Virus record (IMG/VR): IMGVR_UViG_3300043449_000430
Span: 1-55,468 of that record
DNA length: 55,468 nt
Source: a virus
Strand: one strand, 5' to 3'
Part shown: positions 1 to 5,826 of the stretch, piece by piece
How the letters are laid out: every line of letters begins with the position of its first letter
Position numbering within the stretch: the stretch's first letter is position 1
Translations under genes and position numbers: made by a program
Notes under the pieces: model-generated
What the model was told of the DNA's origin: nothing
Database searches by the model: none
What the model saw: the letters and a program-made list of their open reading frames with translations, nothing else

Positions 1-127
1 AATATTAAGAGCCCCACGCAGGCGATTCAAGCACTATGGCCCAGGTCGTATATAGAATAGGTAACTAATCCATCCCAAGGTCCTGCGTGAGGCATGCCAG
101 GTATTTAATGTCGCTGTCTCCCCCGAC
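1..127 (-). ncRNA. candidate structured RNA or structured 5' leader
   Basis: No convincing protein gene lies in 1-127. Positions 11-22 and 82-93 form a 12-bp inverted repeat around a 59-nt interior. One pair is G-U if the RNA is read from the minus strand, but a C-A mismatch if it is read from the plus strand, which favours a minus-strand transcript. A minus-strand extended -10 (TGC-TACAAT, 134-139) would start RNA near 127. A GGGGGAG string near 118-124 has no good start codon after it. The RNA could be a non-coding RNA or the leader of a gene beyond the left edge. No known RNA family was recognised. Confidence 0.35.
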
Positions 128-133
128 TATTAT

Positions 134-139
134 ATTGTA
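134..139 (-). promoter_or_regulatory. extended -10 promoter, leftward
   Basis: Reads TGC-TACAAT on the minus strand. It lies in a 20-bp string that recurs with one change at 1480-1499, where it is a full promoter. It is back to back with the plus-strand -10 at 161-166. No good -35 is seen. Confidence 0.45.
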
Positions 140-160
140 GCATAGAAATGCCAGACATGG

Positions 161-166
161 TATACT
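161..166 (+). promoter_or_regulatory. extended -10 promoter of the plus-strand gene, probably leaderless
   Basis: Reads TGG-TATACT, with seven bases before the ATG at 174. The expected transcription start falls on or next to the start codon, and no ribosome-binding site is present. This matches the leaderless arrangement seen on the minus strand at 2728, 3334, 13910, 24093 and 50842. Confidence 0.55.
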
Positions 167-173
167 TGTAGGT

Positions 174-869
174 ATGGAACGCAAAGGGTCTAGACATTGG
201 CTTGAAGGTAAAGCAATAAGAGAACCACTTAGATACGATGAAGATAAAATGTATGAAGATCATGAGGTTGAAATGGCAATCCATATATCTCAAGATCAAC
301 TAAATGGTGCAAAACTATTTACATCAAAATATGAATATGCAAAAACATTAGACAAAAATATAGCATATTTGGAAGTAGGTGTTGGATGGGGAAACTCTGC
401 TAAGATGTTTATAGATACAACCAATGCTAAGAGTGCAGACCTTTTAGACTTTTATAATAATGCTGATGGAACTAGGGTACCAGGTGGAGCAGATCCAGGG
501 ATCACTGAAGAATCTCATGAAGAATATATAAAAAATAAATTTTCTTATCATCCTAATGTAAACACTATTAAAGGTGATATGAGAGAAGAATTTTTTAAAT
601 TAAGAAAAAGATATGATTTTATATTTTTTGATGGTGATACTGATAGAATTTTAGTAAGAAATCTTTTAAAACATGCTTCTGAACTAATTACCAGTAATGG
701 AGTCATAGGGATGACATCTTATTTGGTCTATGATGCAGTTCATTATGACAGACACCCAGGAGTATATCAAGCCGTAAATGAGTTTTTATATTTAAATAAA
801 AATTGGTTTGTTGACGGGATAGTTTTACATGATCTTGGATTTCACGAAATATATATTAAAAGATCATGA
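174..869 (+). CDS. SAM-dependent methyltransferase-like protein
   Basis: 231-residue protein and the only plus-strand gene in the window. The segment AYLEVGVGWGNSAKMF near residues 64-79 looks like the glycine-rich SAM-binding motif I of class I methyltransferases. FIFFDGD near residue 150 resembles the post-motif acidic loop. The substrate cannot be read from the sequence; small-molecule, protein or nucleic-acid methylation are all possible. It is preceded by an extended -10 that predicts a leaderless mRNA and is followed by an 8-bp hairpin. It converges on the hsp20 gene. Its opposite orientation suggests an independently controlled cargo gene. Confidence 0.65.
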   Translation: MERKGSRHWLEGKAIREPLRYDEDKMYEDHEVEMAIHISQDQLNGAKLFTSKYEYAKTLDKNIAYLEVGVGWGNSAKMFIDTTNAKSADLLDFYNNADGTRVPGGADPGITEESHEEYIKNKFSYHPNVNTIKGDMREEFFKLRKRYDFIFFDGDTDRILVRNLLKHASELITSNGVIGMTSYLVYDAVHYDRHPGVYQAVNEFLYLNKNWFVDGIVLHDLGFHEIYIKRS

Positions 870-873
870 TAAA

Positions 874-898
874 TGAGCAGTTTATAGACGACTGCTCA
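874..898. terminator. bidirectional hairpin between convergent genes
   Basis: Perfect 8-bp inverted repeat (TGAGCAGT, 874-881, with ACTGCTCA, 891-898) and a 9-nt loop, four bases after the plus-strand stop codon. Both convergent transcripts run into it. The T-tract is weak on both sides, so it may be an inefficient terminator or an RNA-stabilising hairpin. Confidence 0.5.
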
Positions 899-984
899 GG
901 TCTATCAGCCACGGTAATCACCCTGCCGACTCTCCACTCATAGGAGCATCCGTTGTAAAACCTATTAAGTCTTATAGCGGAATG
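874..984 (-). ncRNA. candidate small structured RNA downstream of hsp20
   Basis: The 127-bp gap between the convergent genes is not empty. A TATAAT (991-996, minus) directly abuts the hsp20 stop codon. The minus-strand sequence below it can fold into a CTCC/GGAG hairpin with a 7-nt loop, a TCGGC/GCTGA hairpin closed inside by GGT-GATT-ACC, and an AGGT/ACCT closing stem. The 8-bp hairpin at 874-898 follows. It could be a small RNA or simply the hsp20 3' UTR. No known family was recognised. Confidence 0.25.
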
Positions 985-996
985 TCATATATTATA

Positions 997-1428
997 CTAC
1001 TTAATTTGAATCATTTTAGGCTTCTTCTCTTCTGGGACTTCCCGCTTTACTACTACATAAAGCATTCCGTCATTGAGATCCGCACTATCAACAAACATGT
1101 ACTCACCAAGAGCAAAACTACGGGTAAACTTTCTACCAGCAATTCCCTTATGCAAATACTCTTCAACATCTTCTGGACGCTCACCCTTAATGATAAGCGA
1201 TCCGTCATGTTCTGTGATTGTAATTGATTCCTTGTTGTATCCTGCTACTGCAAGTTCTACAGCAAATGTATCTTCATCTACTTTGCGAACATTGTATGGC
1301 GGAAAGCCAGATTGATTTGTTGTTGTGTTTGTTAATCGGTCAAACATTTTATCAAATCCAATAAAGAATGGATCGTTTAACCATGTTGGCCCTAGGCCGT
1401 TTGTTGTTGTTACACTTACATAACTCAT
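997..1428 (-). CDS. hsp20: small heat-shock protein, Hsp20/alpha-crystallin family
   Basis: 143 residues, the usual length for a bacterial IbpA-type chaperone. Residues 45-125 carry the alpha-crystallin domain. The FAVELAVAGYNKESITI and GSLIIKGER strings are characteristic, and an IQI-type C-terminal tail (MIQIK) is the oligomerisation motif of the family. Such proteins hold unfolding proteins in the cytoplasm without ATP. Phage copies, for example in cyanophages, are thought to aid virion protein folding or stress survival. The gene has its own strong promoter at 1485-1513 and a good ribosome-binding site (AAAGGGG) before ATG. A terminator upstream separates it from the membrane-protein cluster. 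Confidence 0.93.
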   Translation of the reverse strand: MSYVSVTTTNGLGPTWLNDPFFIGFDKMFDRLTNTTTNQSGFPPYNVRKVDEDTFAVELAVAGYNKESITITEHDGSLIIKGERPEDVEEYLHKGIAGRKFTRSFALGEYMFVDSADLNDGMLYVVVKREVPEEKKPKMIQIK

Positions 1429-1484
1429 TTTATTCCCCTTTCAAGCGAATAGTTTAATTTACCCCCCAGTGGGCAGGCAATTAT

Positions 1485-1513
1485 ATTATAGCATAGAAAA
1501 ACAGGCTAGTCAA
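1485..1513 (-). promoter_or_regulatory. consensus promoter for hsp20
   Basis: TTGACT (1508-1513), 17-bp spacer, TATAAT (1485-1490), with TGC just upstream of the -10. The -35 lies in the loop of the terminator hairpin at 1502-1526. The predicted start is near 1478, leaving a leader of about 50 nt with a Shine-Dalgarno sequence. Confidence 0.85.
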
Positions 1514-1526
1514 CTACCCTAGCCTG
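1497..1526 (-). terminator. rho-independent terminator overlapping the hsp20 promoter
   Basis: 8-bp stem CAGGCTAG/CTAGCCTG (1519-1526 with 1502-1509), 9-nt loop, then five T on the minus strand (1497-1501). It follows the 1540-1818 gene. The next promoter's -35 sits in its loop. Confidence 0.8.
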
Positions 1527-1539
1527 CTAATCTAATTAC

Positions 1540-1818
1540 TTACTTCTTTGCTGCTGATTTCTTAGCAGGAGCCTTCTTTGCAGCCTTCTTGACTACCTTT
1601 GCAGTCTTAAGTGCTGTATCAACCTCTTCTACCGAAGGCATCTTTCCAAACGCCTTGTCGTTAGGGTTGGCTGCTCTCAATACAACAGGAACCACTGCTC
1701 CAAGTAGTGAGTATGCCAGTGTTTGGGGATCTGTTACGCCAGATGCATACATTGCTGTTGCTGCTGCGATTACTGATCTTCCATATGACGCTAGTGCTGC
1801 TTTAATTTGTTCATTCAT
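1540..1818 (-). CDS. small membrane protein with basic Lys/Ala tail, holin-like
   Basis: 92 residues. Residues 8-50 are hydrophobic and could form one or two membrane segments, with a TDPQTLAYSLLGAVVPVVLR core. The last 20 or so residues are almost only Lys, Ala and Pro. The layout (short amphipathic start, membrane region, charged tail) resembles phage holin-like proteins, and a similar Lys/Ala/Pro tail ends the endolysin at 9814. A lysis role is inferred from shape only. The start has a good AGGAGG-type site before ATG. The gene sits 10 bp after the XapX gene and is followed by a terminator. Confidence 0.6.
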   Translation of the reverse strand: MNEQIKAALASYGRSVIAAATAMYASGVTDPQTLAYSLLGAVVPVVLRAANPNDKAFGKMPSVEEVDTALKTAKVVKKAAKKAPAKKSAAKK

Positions 1819-1827
1819 AATTTCCTC

Positions 1828-1986
1828 CTAGGATATTACATTTGTTAGTACTGTGAAGCCAATCCATAGACCAATAATTCCTGCGACTCCCGCAAAAACT
1901 GGTGGTGCTGGTACTGGCAATTTGAATGCTGCGAAAACTACGCCACATCCAAAACCTGTTAATGTTGATAAGATAATGTCTTTCAT
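1828..1986 (-). CDS. XapX-domain small membrane protein
   Basis: 52-residue protein. The sequence reads as a single GF..G..FAAFKLPVPAPPVFAGVAGIIG core with a second hydrophobic stretch. This is the signature of the XapX domain found in short bacterial membrane proteins, some linked to purine or xanthine metabolism. No biochemical role is firmly known. Its ATG overlaps the stop of the preceding 49-residue gene as ATGA, indicating translational coupling. A GGGAG site lies four bases upstream. Confidence 0.75.
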   Translation of the reverse strand: MKDIILSTLTGFGCGVVFAAFKLPVPAPPVFAGVAGIIGLWIGFTVLTNVIS

Positions 1987-2132
1987 GATTCTCCCATTGC
2001 CTCATTATAATGTAGATCGCATAGATCTAGGATTCTGCTCTCTTTGGTTGCCCAAATTCGTGTACTATCTTCTTGACAAAACTCCTCTTCACATATAGAA
2101 AAGTTAAGACTCTTTGTTGATTTAAATATCAT
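1983..2132 (-). CDS. tiny Cys/His protein, probably zinc-binding
   Basis: 49 residues. Cys14, Cys19, Cys38 and His41 lie in a C-x4-C ... C-x2-HYN arrangement. The C-terminal CDLHYNEAM closely resembles CGHHYNKIM in the protein at 7710 and CDYHYHYE in the protein at 8042, so it looks like a member of the same family (DUF7455-like). The stop overlaps the XapX start as ATGA. The ribosome-binding site is weak (TTGGATG). Function unknown; a small zinc-stabilised adaptor or regulator is possible. Confidence 0.6.
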   Translation of the reverse strand: MIFKSTKSLNFSICEEEFCQEDSTRIWATKESRILDLCDLHYNEAMGES

Positions 2133-2152
2133 TTTTATATCATCCAAAGATA

Positions 2153-2728
2153 TTAGTATTGAACAGTCCTAGCAGTTCCCTCTTTTTCATTTATATCTCC
2201 ACGATATTGAGTGCCCTCAAAATTAAACCAGAGGGTTGAGGAGTATCTGTTTGCACTATTTGACAGAACTTCATGCAAGTAATGCTGATTGCTAGGGAAT
2301 GTAATAAAACTGTTAGCCTTTGGCTTAACCTTCAATTCATGCCAAGGGAAGTTGATCTCTCCACCTTCATAATCGTCATTTATGTAGTAGATTACTGCAA
2401 AATCTCCTGCAGTATCAATATGCTTGTTCATATAAAAATCTTTTTGAAATCTAACTAAGTGAACTTCCTGCTTTTTAAATACACGAAGTTTTGCATTATA
2501 GTTGTCCTCACATTTTTTAAAAGCAATTCTAAAAACCTTGTCTAGCATATCAACAATGTCAGAAGACATTCCCTTTTCAGAATTGAAGTATTCAACTCCC
2601 CACGGCTGCTTATGCCATCCAGTAACATTGGTAGCGTACTCAAGAAGTTTTTCGTGCTCTTCTTTGGATAAAACATTTTCGGTTATCTGTATATTGTCTA
2701 CAGAGTTTTCTGATGTAAATTCTGTCAT
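2153..2728 (-). CDS. Fe(II)/2-oxoglutarate-dependent oxygenase
   Basis: 191 residues. The iron-binding triad is visible as His103-x-Asp105 in NKHIDTAGDF and His152 in YLHEV. Arg161 in NRYSSTLWF is the expected 2-oxoglutarate-binding residue. The IYYINDDYEGGEINFP segment is typical of prolyl-4-hydroxylase-like enzymes. Such enzymes hydroxylate proteins, nucleic acids or small molecules; the substrate is unknown. It is a paralogue of the next gene upstream (2732-3334), three bases away. The mRNA is predicted to be leaderless: TGG-TATAAT sits exactly six bases before the ATG, inside the last codons of the upstream gene. Confidence 0.88.
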   Translation of the reverse strand: MTEFTSENSVDNIQITENVLSKEEHEKLLEYATNVTGWHKQPWGVEYFNSEKGMSSDIVDMLDKVFRIAFKKCEDNYNAKLRVFKKQEVHLVRFQKDFYMNKHIDTAGDFAVIYYINDDYEGGEINFPWHELKVKPKANSFITFPSNQHYLHEVLSNSANRYSSTLWFNFEGTQYRGDINEKEGTARTVQY

Positions 2729-2731
2729 GTT

Positions 2732-3334
2732 TTAATTATACCATTCTGATTTTTTAGTGAAGGAAGATCCAGTAAACTGGAACCACATAGAAGAACTAAA
2801 CCTGTCACCAGTTAATATTGTACGAACCTCGTGCAAATAGTTTTCGTTACCAGGGAAGAATATCAAACTATTTGGCGTTGGCTTAATATAAACCTTAAGG
2901 TCTGGGAAACATATTTCGCCACCAATGTAGTCATCATTGATATAGTATATGGAAGCAAGATGGTTTGATTCGGCTGAATCAGTATCTACATGAGGATGTA
3001 GCGCAAGCCCTTTCTCAAACTTAATCAACACAAGATTGTTTCTATCAAAAGGATTAATCTCTACATCATAAAGATCTGTCATTTCTTTGTGAACACGCAC
3101 AGACATTCCCTCTAATATAGACACAATGTTTCCTGGCATCTTATCTAGACCAATGGTCTTAGAGTCCCATGGTTGAAGAGCCCAGTCTTTTTGGGATCTC
3201 ACATACTCAAGAAGAGTTTTGTGGTCTTCTTCTGGCAGGAAGTTCTCAATGTACTTTAGGCTGTCTACAGACTTTCCTATTTTTTCAACATTCTTTAAAT
3301 AAATTTCGTCTTTTTTGGATGGATTCGTAATCAT
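2732..3334 (-). CDS. Fe(II)/2-oxoglutarate-dependent oxygenase, paralogue
   Basis: 200 residues, prolyl-4-hydroxylase-like. His115-x-Asp117 (HPHVDTD), His168 (YLHEV) and Arg178 (DRFSSSMWF) give a complete active site, with IYYINDDYIGGEICFP between. It pairs in tandem with 2153-2728, and the two probably arose by duplication. Its last three residues (WYN) and stop are also the promoter of the downstream copy. Its own ATG overlaps the stop of the preceding gene and is preceded, at six bases, by TGG-TACAAT. There is no ribosome-binding site, so a leaderless message is expected. Substrate unknown. Confidence 0.88.
   Translation of the reverse strand: MITNPSKKDEIYLKNVEKIGKSVDSLKYIENFLPEEDHKTLLEYVRSQKDWALQPWDSKTIGLDKMPGNIVSILEGMSVRVHKEMTDLYDVEINPFDRNNLVLIKFEKGLALHPHVDTDSAESNHLASIYYINDDYIGGEICFPDLKVYIKPTPNSLIFFPGNENYLHEVRTILTGDRFSSSMWFQFTGSSFTKKSEWYN
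2735..2740 (-). promoter_or_regulatory. leaderless extended -10 (TGG-TATAAT)
   Basis: Six bases separate the -10 from the ATG at 2728, so transcription should start at the A of the start codon. The element encodes the end of the upstream oxygenase gene. Confidence 0.7.
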
Positions 3335-3738
3335 GTATCTATTGTACCATAATCTTCAGGTAGTAGGTTTTTGAGTTCGTCATACGCAGCAGCAATCTTT
3401 TTCATCGAGTAGTAGTTGGGGGACATAGAGGCAAGGTCTCCGTACTCTTTAAAGTAGTTTATCTCTGGCTCAATATCAGTAATAAACTTATTTAATGATG
3501 CCTGAACCTCGTCTATATAGGTGTAGGCCCAGTCACGAGAATCTGAAATAAATTTTAAGAAGTCCTCGTTGGCCTTGTCTTTGTCCGTTTTCATTTCCTG
3601 CTTTTGAGACTCTTGGATCATAATGAACTCAAGAGTTTGAGCAAGGACCTGCATAGTCTTTTTCCTTTGAATATAAAACAGAAAACCAAAGGTAGTTGAT
3701 GATACTGATAGGATAACTAATAGGATTGACTGAATCAC
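3331..3738 (-). CDS. membrane-anchored protein of unknown function
   Basis: 135 residues. Residues 2-24 form a hydrophobic membrane helix followed by RKK, and the remainder is soluble, helical and highly charged, with a likely coiled coil at residues 30-100. The topology suggests a cytoplasmic domain anchored to the inner membrane. It overlaps the upstream gene by ATGA and its stop codon overlaps the ATG of the oxygenase at 3334. The codons for its last residues (GTIDT) double as the promoter of that oxygenase. No family recognised. Confidence 0.75.
   Translation of the reverse strand: MIQSILLVILSVSSTTFGFLFYIQRKKTMQVLAQTLEFIMIQESQKQEMKTDKDKANEDFLKFISDSRDWAYTYIDEVQASLNKFITDIEPEINYFKEYGDLASMSPNYYSMKKIAAAYDELKNLLPEDYGTIDT
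3341..3346 (-). promoter_or_regulatory. leaderless extended -10 (TGG-TACAAT)
   Basis: Six bases upstream of the ATG at 3334, with no Shine-Dalgarno between. It lies inside the C-terminal codons of the 3331-3738 gene. Confidence 0.65.
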
Positions 3739-3977
3739 TCTTCTTTACCACCCTCTCGAACAAGAAGCACAATAGCCCCGTTGTCTTCCAATGCCTTCTT
3801 TGAACGAATCATGTATTCAACTGCACGGATCTTATCTTCTCCAGTTAGAACCATGAAGTGTGGCTCGCTGGCCCTTAACGTAATAAAGTTATCGTTGTCG
3901 ATTACCTCAAGAACAAACCCAGGTGGACAAAAATGTTTTACTGAACTAAAGGCTCGCCTCATTTGATCTGTATACAT
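3735..3977 (-). CDS. small soluble protein of unknown function
   Basis: 80 residues, mixed alpha/beta by eye. The start was placed at the ATG that overlaps the preceding stop as TAATG, with AGAAGAG just upstream. A longer in-frame extension would run through the neighbouring membrane gene and looks artificial. A single Cys (HFCPPGF) and a repeated VL/VV pattern are the only features noted. It is coupled to genes on both sides. Function unknown. Confidence 0.7.
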   Translation of the reverse strand: MYTDQMRRAFSSVKHFCPPGFVLEVIDNDNFITLRASEPHFMVLTGEDKIRAVEYMIRSKKALEDNGAIVLLVREGGKEE

Positions 3978-4186
3978 TACTCTTCTCTCTTCCAGTGAAT
4001 AAATGATCTTATATATACCGCAGAGTATGCAGTAGCCATAGCAATAAACCCATATTGGTCTGTGGCAATTGCGTATGCAATCCAAATACACTCATTAAGA
4101 AGTAGTACTAGCCATCCCCAGATAGTCTTACGACCAACTAGAAATATTCCTGCTACTCCTATTACTGCTAAAACCCATGACCACAT
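3977..4186 (-). CDS. small membrane protein resembling PnuC transporters
   Basis: 69 residues with two to three hydrophobic segments (residues 2-18, 22-42, 45-62). The pattern G-W..LLLNE.IWIAYAI.T.QYGF is reminiscent of one repeat of PnuC-type nicotinamide riboside or NMN transporters, but the protein is much shorter than a full PnuC (over 200 residues). Small PnuC-like proteins are common in actinophages. A transport role is uncertain. The nucleotidyltransferase fusion at 6952 could point to cofactor metabolism. It lies in the coupled gene run 4188-3331. Confidence 0.6.
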   Translation of the reverse strand: MWSWVLAVIGVAGIFLVGRKTIWGWLVLLLNECIWIAYAIATDQYGFIAMATAYSAVYIRSFIHWKREE

Positions 4187-4187
4187 C

Positions 4188-4472
4188 TTATTGCTCCATT
4201 GTTAGGTGCTGCCATGTCTTTGCCCAATCAGCCTTGCTCTTATGGCTTGAAAACTCTTTAGACAGTTCTCCGTTTTCTAGGTATACCCCACCCCAAACCC
4301 CCCATTCTTTGCCAGATATACCGACAGAGAAGCATTCTTTCCTCACTGGACAAGAAAAGCATAGTTCATCAATTGCTGGCCTTAAAAGTTCGTCATCTTC
4401 ATACTTTTCAAAAAACAGATTTGTATCGTAGTCTAAGCAGACAGCATCATCTTTCCATTTAAATTTATTCAT
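4188..4472 (-). CDS. WhiB-family iron-sulfur transcription regulator
   Basis: 94 residues. Cys12, Cys38, Cys41 and Cys47 give the C...C-x2-C-x5-C pattern that holds a 4Fe-4S cluster. The signature turn GVWGGVYL follows at residues 57-64. WhiB proteins are restricted to Actinobacteria and their phages. They bind the principal sigma factor or DNA and often respond to oxygen or nitric oxide. A phage copy can redirect host transcription or block host WhiB proteins. This is the strongest single pointer to the host phylum. It lacks the long basic tail of some host members. Confidence 0.92.
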   Translation of the reverse strand: MNKFKWKDDAVCLDYDTNLFFEKYEDDELLRPAIDELCFSCPVRKECFSVGISGKEWGVWGGVYLENGELSKEFSSHKSKADWAKTWQHLTMEQ

Positions 4473-4685
4473 TTAGATCACATACTTATCAGGAATTTCC
4501 CAACCTTGGTTAGAAGGAGCAAACTCTTTTTTCATCTGCCACTTATTATTTTTATATATACCAAACTTTGAGAAGTATGCCTTCTCTGATGGGAATGTCT
4601 CAACAACAGTCCATCCATCCCAAGATAGTTGCTTATTCTTGTTCACTATAGATTCCATAGTCTCTAAAGAATTAATTAATTTCAT
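4473..4685 (-). CDS. small protein of unknown function
   Basis: 70 residues, rich in Trp and Lys (LSWDGWTVVETFP, NNKWQMKKEF, QGWEIP). The repeated Trp-Gly pattern suggests a compact beta fold. No family name can be supported. The stop directly abuts the WhiB start, so they are probably co-translated. The start has a GGAAC site. A short TGTGC/GCACA hairpin lies upstream, near 4710-4722. Confidence 0.65.
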   Translation of the reverse strand: MKLINSLETMESIVNKNKQLSWDGWTVVETFPSEKAYFSKFGIYKNNKWQMKKEFAPSNQGWEIPDKYVI

Positions 4686-4734
4686 AATAGTTCCGTTCTG
4701 TTTATGTGCAAAGCACAGGCTTATGTATCTTCTG

Positions 4735-5085
4735 TTAGAAGTTATATACGTTTGTATTTATATTATTTAGTTTTGATATATGAACAATCTTAGACACTGG
4801 CTCTTTTGGGTTAGACAAAAAAGCAAAGTGATTTATTTCAGATATGTTTTCTTCTAGCCACTGAGGAGAAACCTTAAAGAACTTGATATTCTTACCTCTT
4901 GACTTCATACCTTTCTCAGATAAATTTGCAAACTCCATTGACATCATGTTGATATTGTTTGGTCCAGCAGAGTATATGTGAAAGTCCTTGTCGCCTTCTA
5001 ATAACTCAGAAAGGGCAACGGCCATAGATCTAAGGAAAACCTGGTAGTTATCAAAACTACTCGTCCCTTGAACTCCTACTATCAT
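4735..5085 (-). CDS. possible SLOG/YspA-like Rossmann protein
   Basis: 116 residues from the ATG at 5085, chosen because AAGGGATTGAGG lies just upstream; a TTG six bases earlier is less likely. The pattern is an N-terminal beta strand (MIVGVQGTSSFDN), a helix, a second strand (FHIYSAGPNNINMM) and a helix. This recalls DprA/SLOG-like predicted nucleotide-binding proteins seen in actinophages. Similarity is by pattern only and function is unknown. The first 29 bases overlap the end of the upstream membrane gene. Confidence 0.6.
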   Translation of the reverse strand: MIVGVQGTSSFDNYQVFLRSMAVALSELLEGDKDFHIYSAGPNNINMMSMEFANLSEKGMKSRGKNIKFFKVSPQWLEENISEINHFAFLSNPKEPVSKIVHISKLNNINTNVYNF

Positions 5086-5473
5086 CCTCAATCCCTTCTC
5101 TTAGTTTATCCATTATAAATAACATCTTATCTAATTGTACCTTATCCATGTGTATCGTGTCAACTTCTTCTGCTGCTTCCTTGTCAATAATTTCATTGAC
5201 CAATGGCGCTTTATAAAATATATTGTCTTTGATCCAGTATGCATCGTTATCAAAAATAATAACTTTTATATTATTCTTATCGTAACGGGCCTTAGACTGT
5301 GTTCTTGACTTCATTCTTTTATATCTTTTGTTAGCATCGCTGTATCTATAATGCAGCATTGACTGACTTATAATCGGCAGCCTATTATTCTTTATACTAT
5401 TTCTGAGCACAAAAATATAAATAACTAATAGGATAGCAACTGTTGTCCCAATAGCGCCATAAATGTTATTCAT
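5057..5473 (-). CDS. single-pass membrane protein of unknown function
   Basis: 138 residues. Residues 4-24 are a clean membrane helix (IYGAIGTTVAILLVIYIFVL). A basic stretch follows (KRYKRMKSRTQSKARYDK), then an acidic helical C-terminus. The positive residues after the helix suggest that the soluble part lies in the cytoplasm. An extended -10 (TGA-TATACT, 5491-5496) and a TAGGAG site precede the ATG. No family recognised. Confidence 0.7.
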   Translation of the reverse strand: MNNIYGAIGTTVAILLVIYIFVLRNSIKNNRLPIISQSMLHYRYSDANKRYKRMKSRTQSKARYDKNNIKVIIFDNDAYWIKDNIFYKAPLVNEIIDKEAAEEVDTIHMDKVQLDKMLFIMDKLREGIEDDSRSSRDE

Positions 5474-5490
5474 AAATACTCCTATATATT

Positions 5491-5496
5491 AGTATA
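5491..5496 (-). promoter_or_regulatory. extended -10 fused to the upstream stop codon
   Basis: TGA-TATACT, in which the TGA is the stop codon of the 5497-5826 gene. A short leader carries TAGGAG before the ATG at 5473. No clear -35. Confidence 0.45.
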
Positions 5497-5826
5497 TCAG
5501 TTTTTATCTAAAAGAGCACGAACAATTTGTTCCATTACGACTCTCTCATCTGTTGGTAAAGACTTTATAGAATAAGCATTAAAAGACTTTGGACCAAGTT
5601 TTACGATTGGATCTTCTTGAGTAACATCCATGTCGATAAAACCTTTTTCCCATAGTTTTAAAGTTACATCTGAAAAGTATGTAGATAGTTCTTCGCTAAG
5701 TTTTTGGTCAATATCCTTAAGTTTATCTGTAGGCCTATACAGAGCCTCTCCAGTTTCAGGATCTTTGCCTGCAAACTCTAGCCCACCATTAATAACTAAA
5801 TTATCAACGATATCAAACTCATCCAT
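5497..5826 (-). CDS. acidic protein of unknown function
   Basis: 109 residues, acidic. A GLEFAGKDPETGEALYRPTDK turn near residues 15-35 resembles a short beta hairpin. A helical middle and LGPKSFNAYSIKSLPTDERVVMEQIVRALLDKN at the end look like a compact domain. No family recognised. It overlaps the thioredoxin gene by 8 bases (ATGGATGA), so translation is probably coupled to it. Confidence 0.7.
   Translation of the reverse strand: MDEFDIVDNLVINGGLEFAGKDPETGEALYRPTDKLKDIDQKLSEELSTYFSDVTLKLWEKGFIDMDVTQEDPIVKLGPKSFNAYSIKSLPTDERVVMEQIVRALLDKN

Noticed and set aside
870-985. A second tRNA between the convergent genes
   Set aside because: No acceptor stem and T-arm consensus could be fitted; only generic stems were found.
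1811-2005. 64-residue minus-strand frame beginning MRQWENHERH
   Set aside because: It overlaps the XapX gene out of frame, while the XapX frame has a clear domain, a ribosome-binding site and ATGA coupling.
2072-2100. TTGACA with a 17-base gap to TAGAAA on the plus strand
   Set aside because: No plus-strand gene follows, and the stretch is coding sequence and gap on the minus strand.
4705-4725. TGTGC/GCACA hairpin as terminator
   Set aside because: Only five pairs with no T-run, inside a tightly spaced operon.
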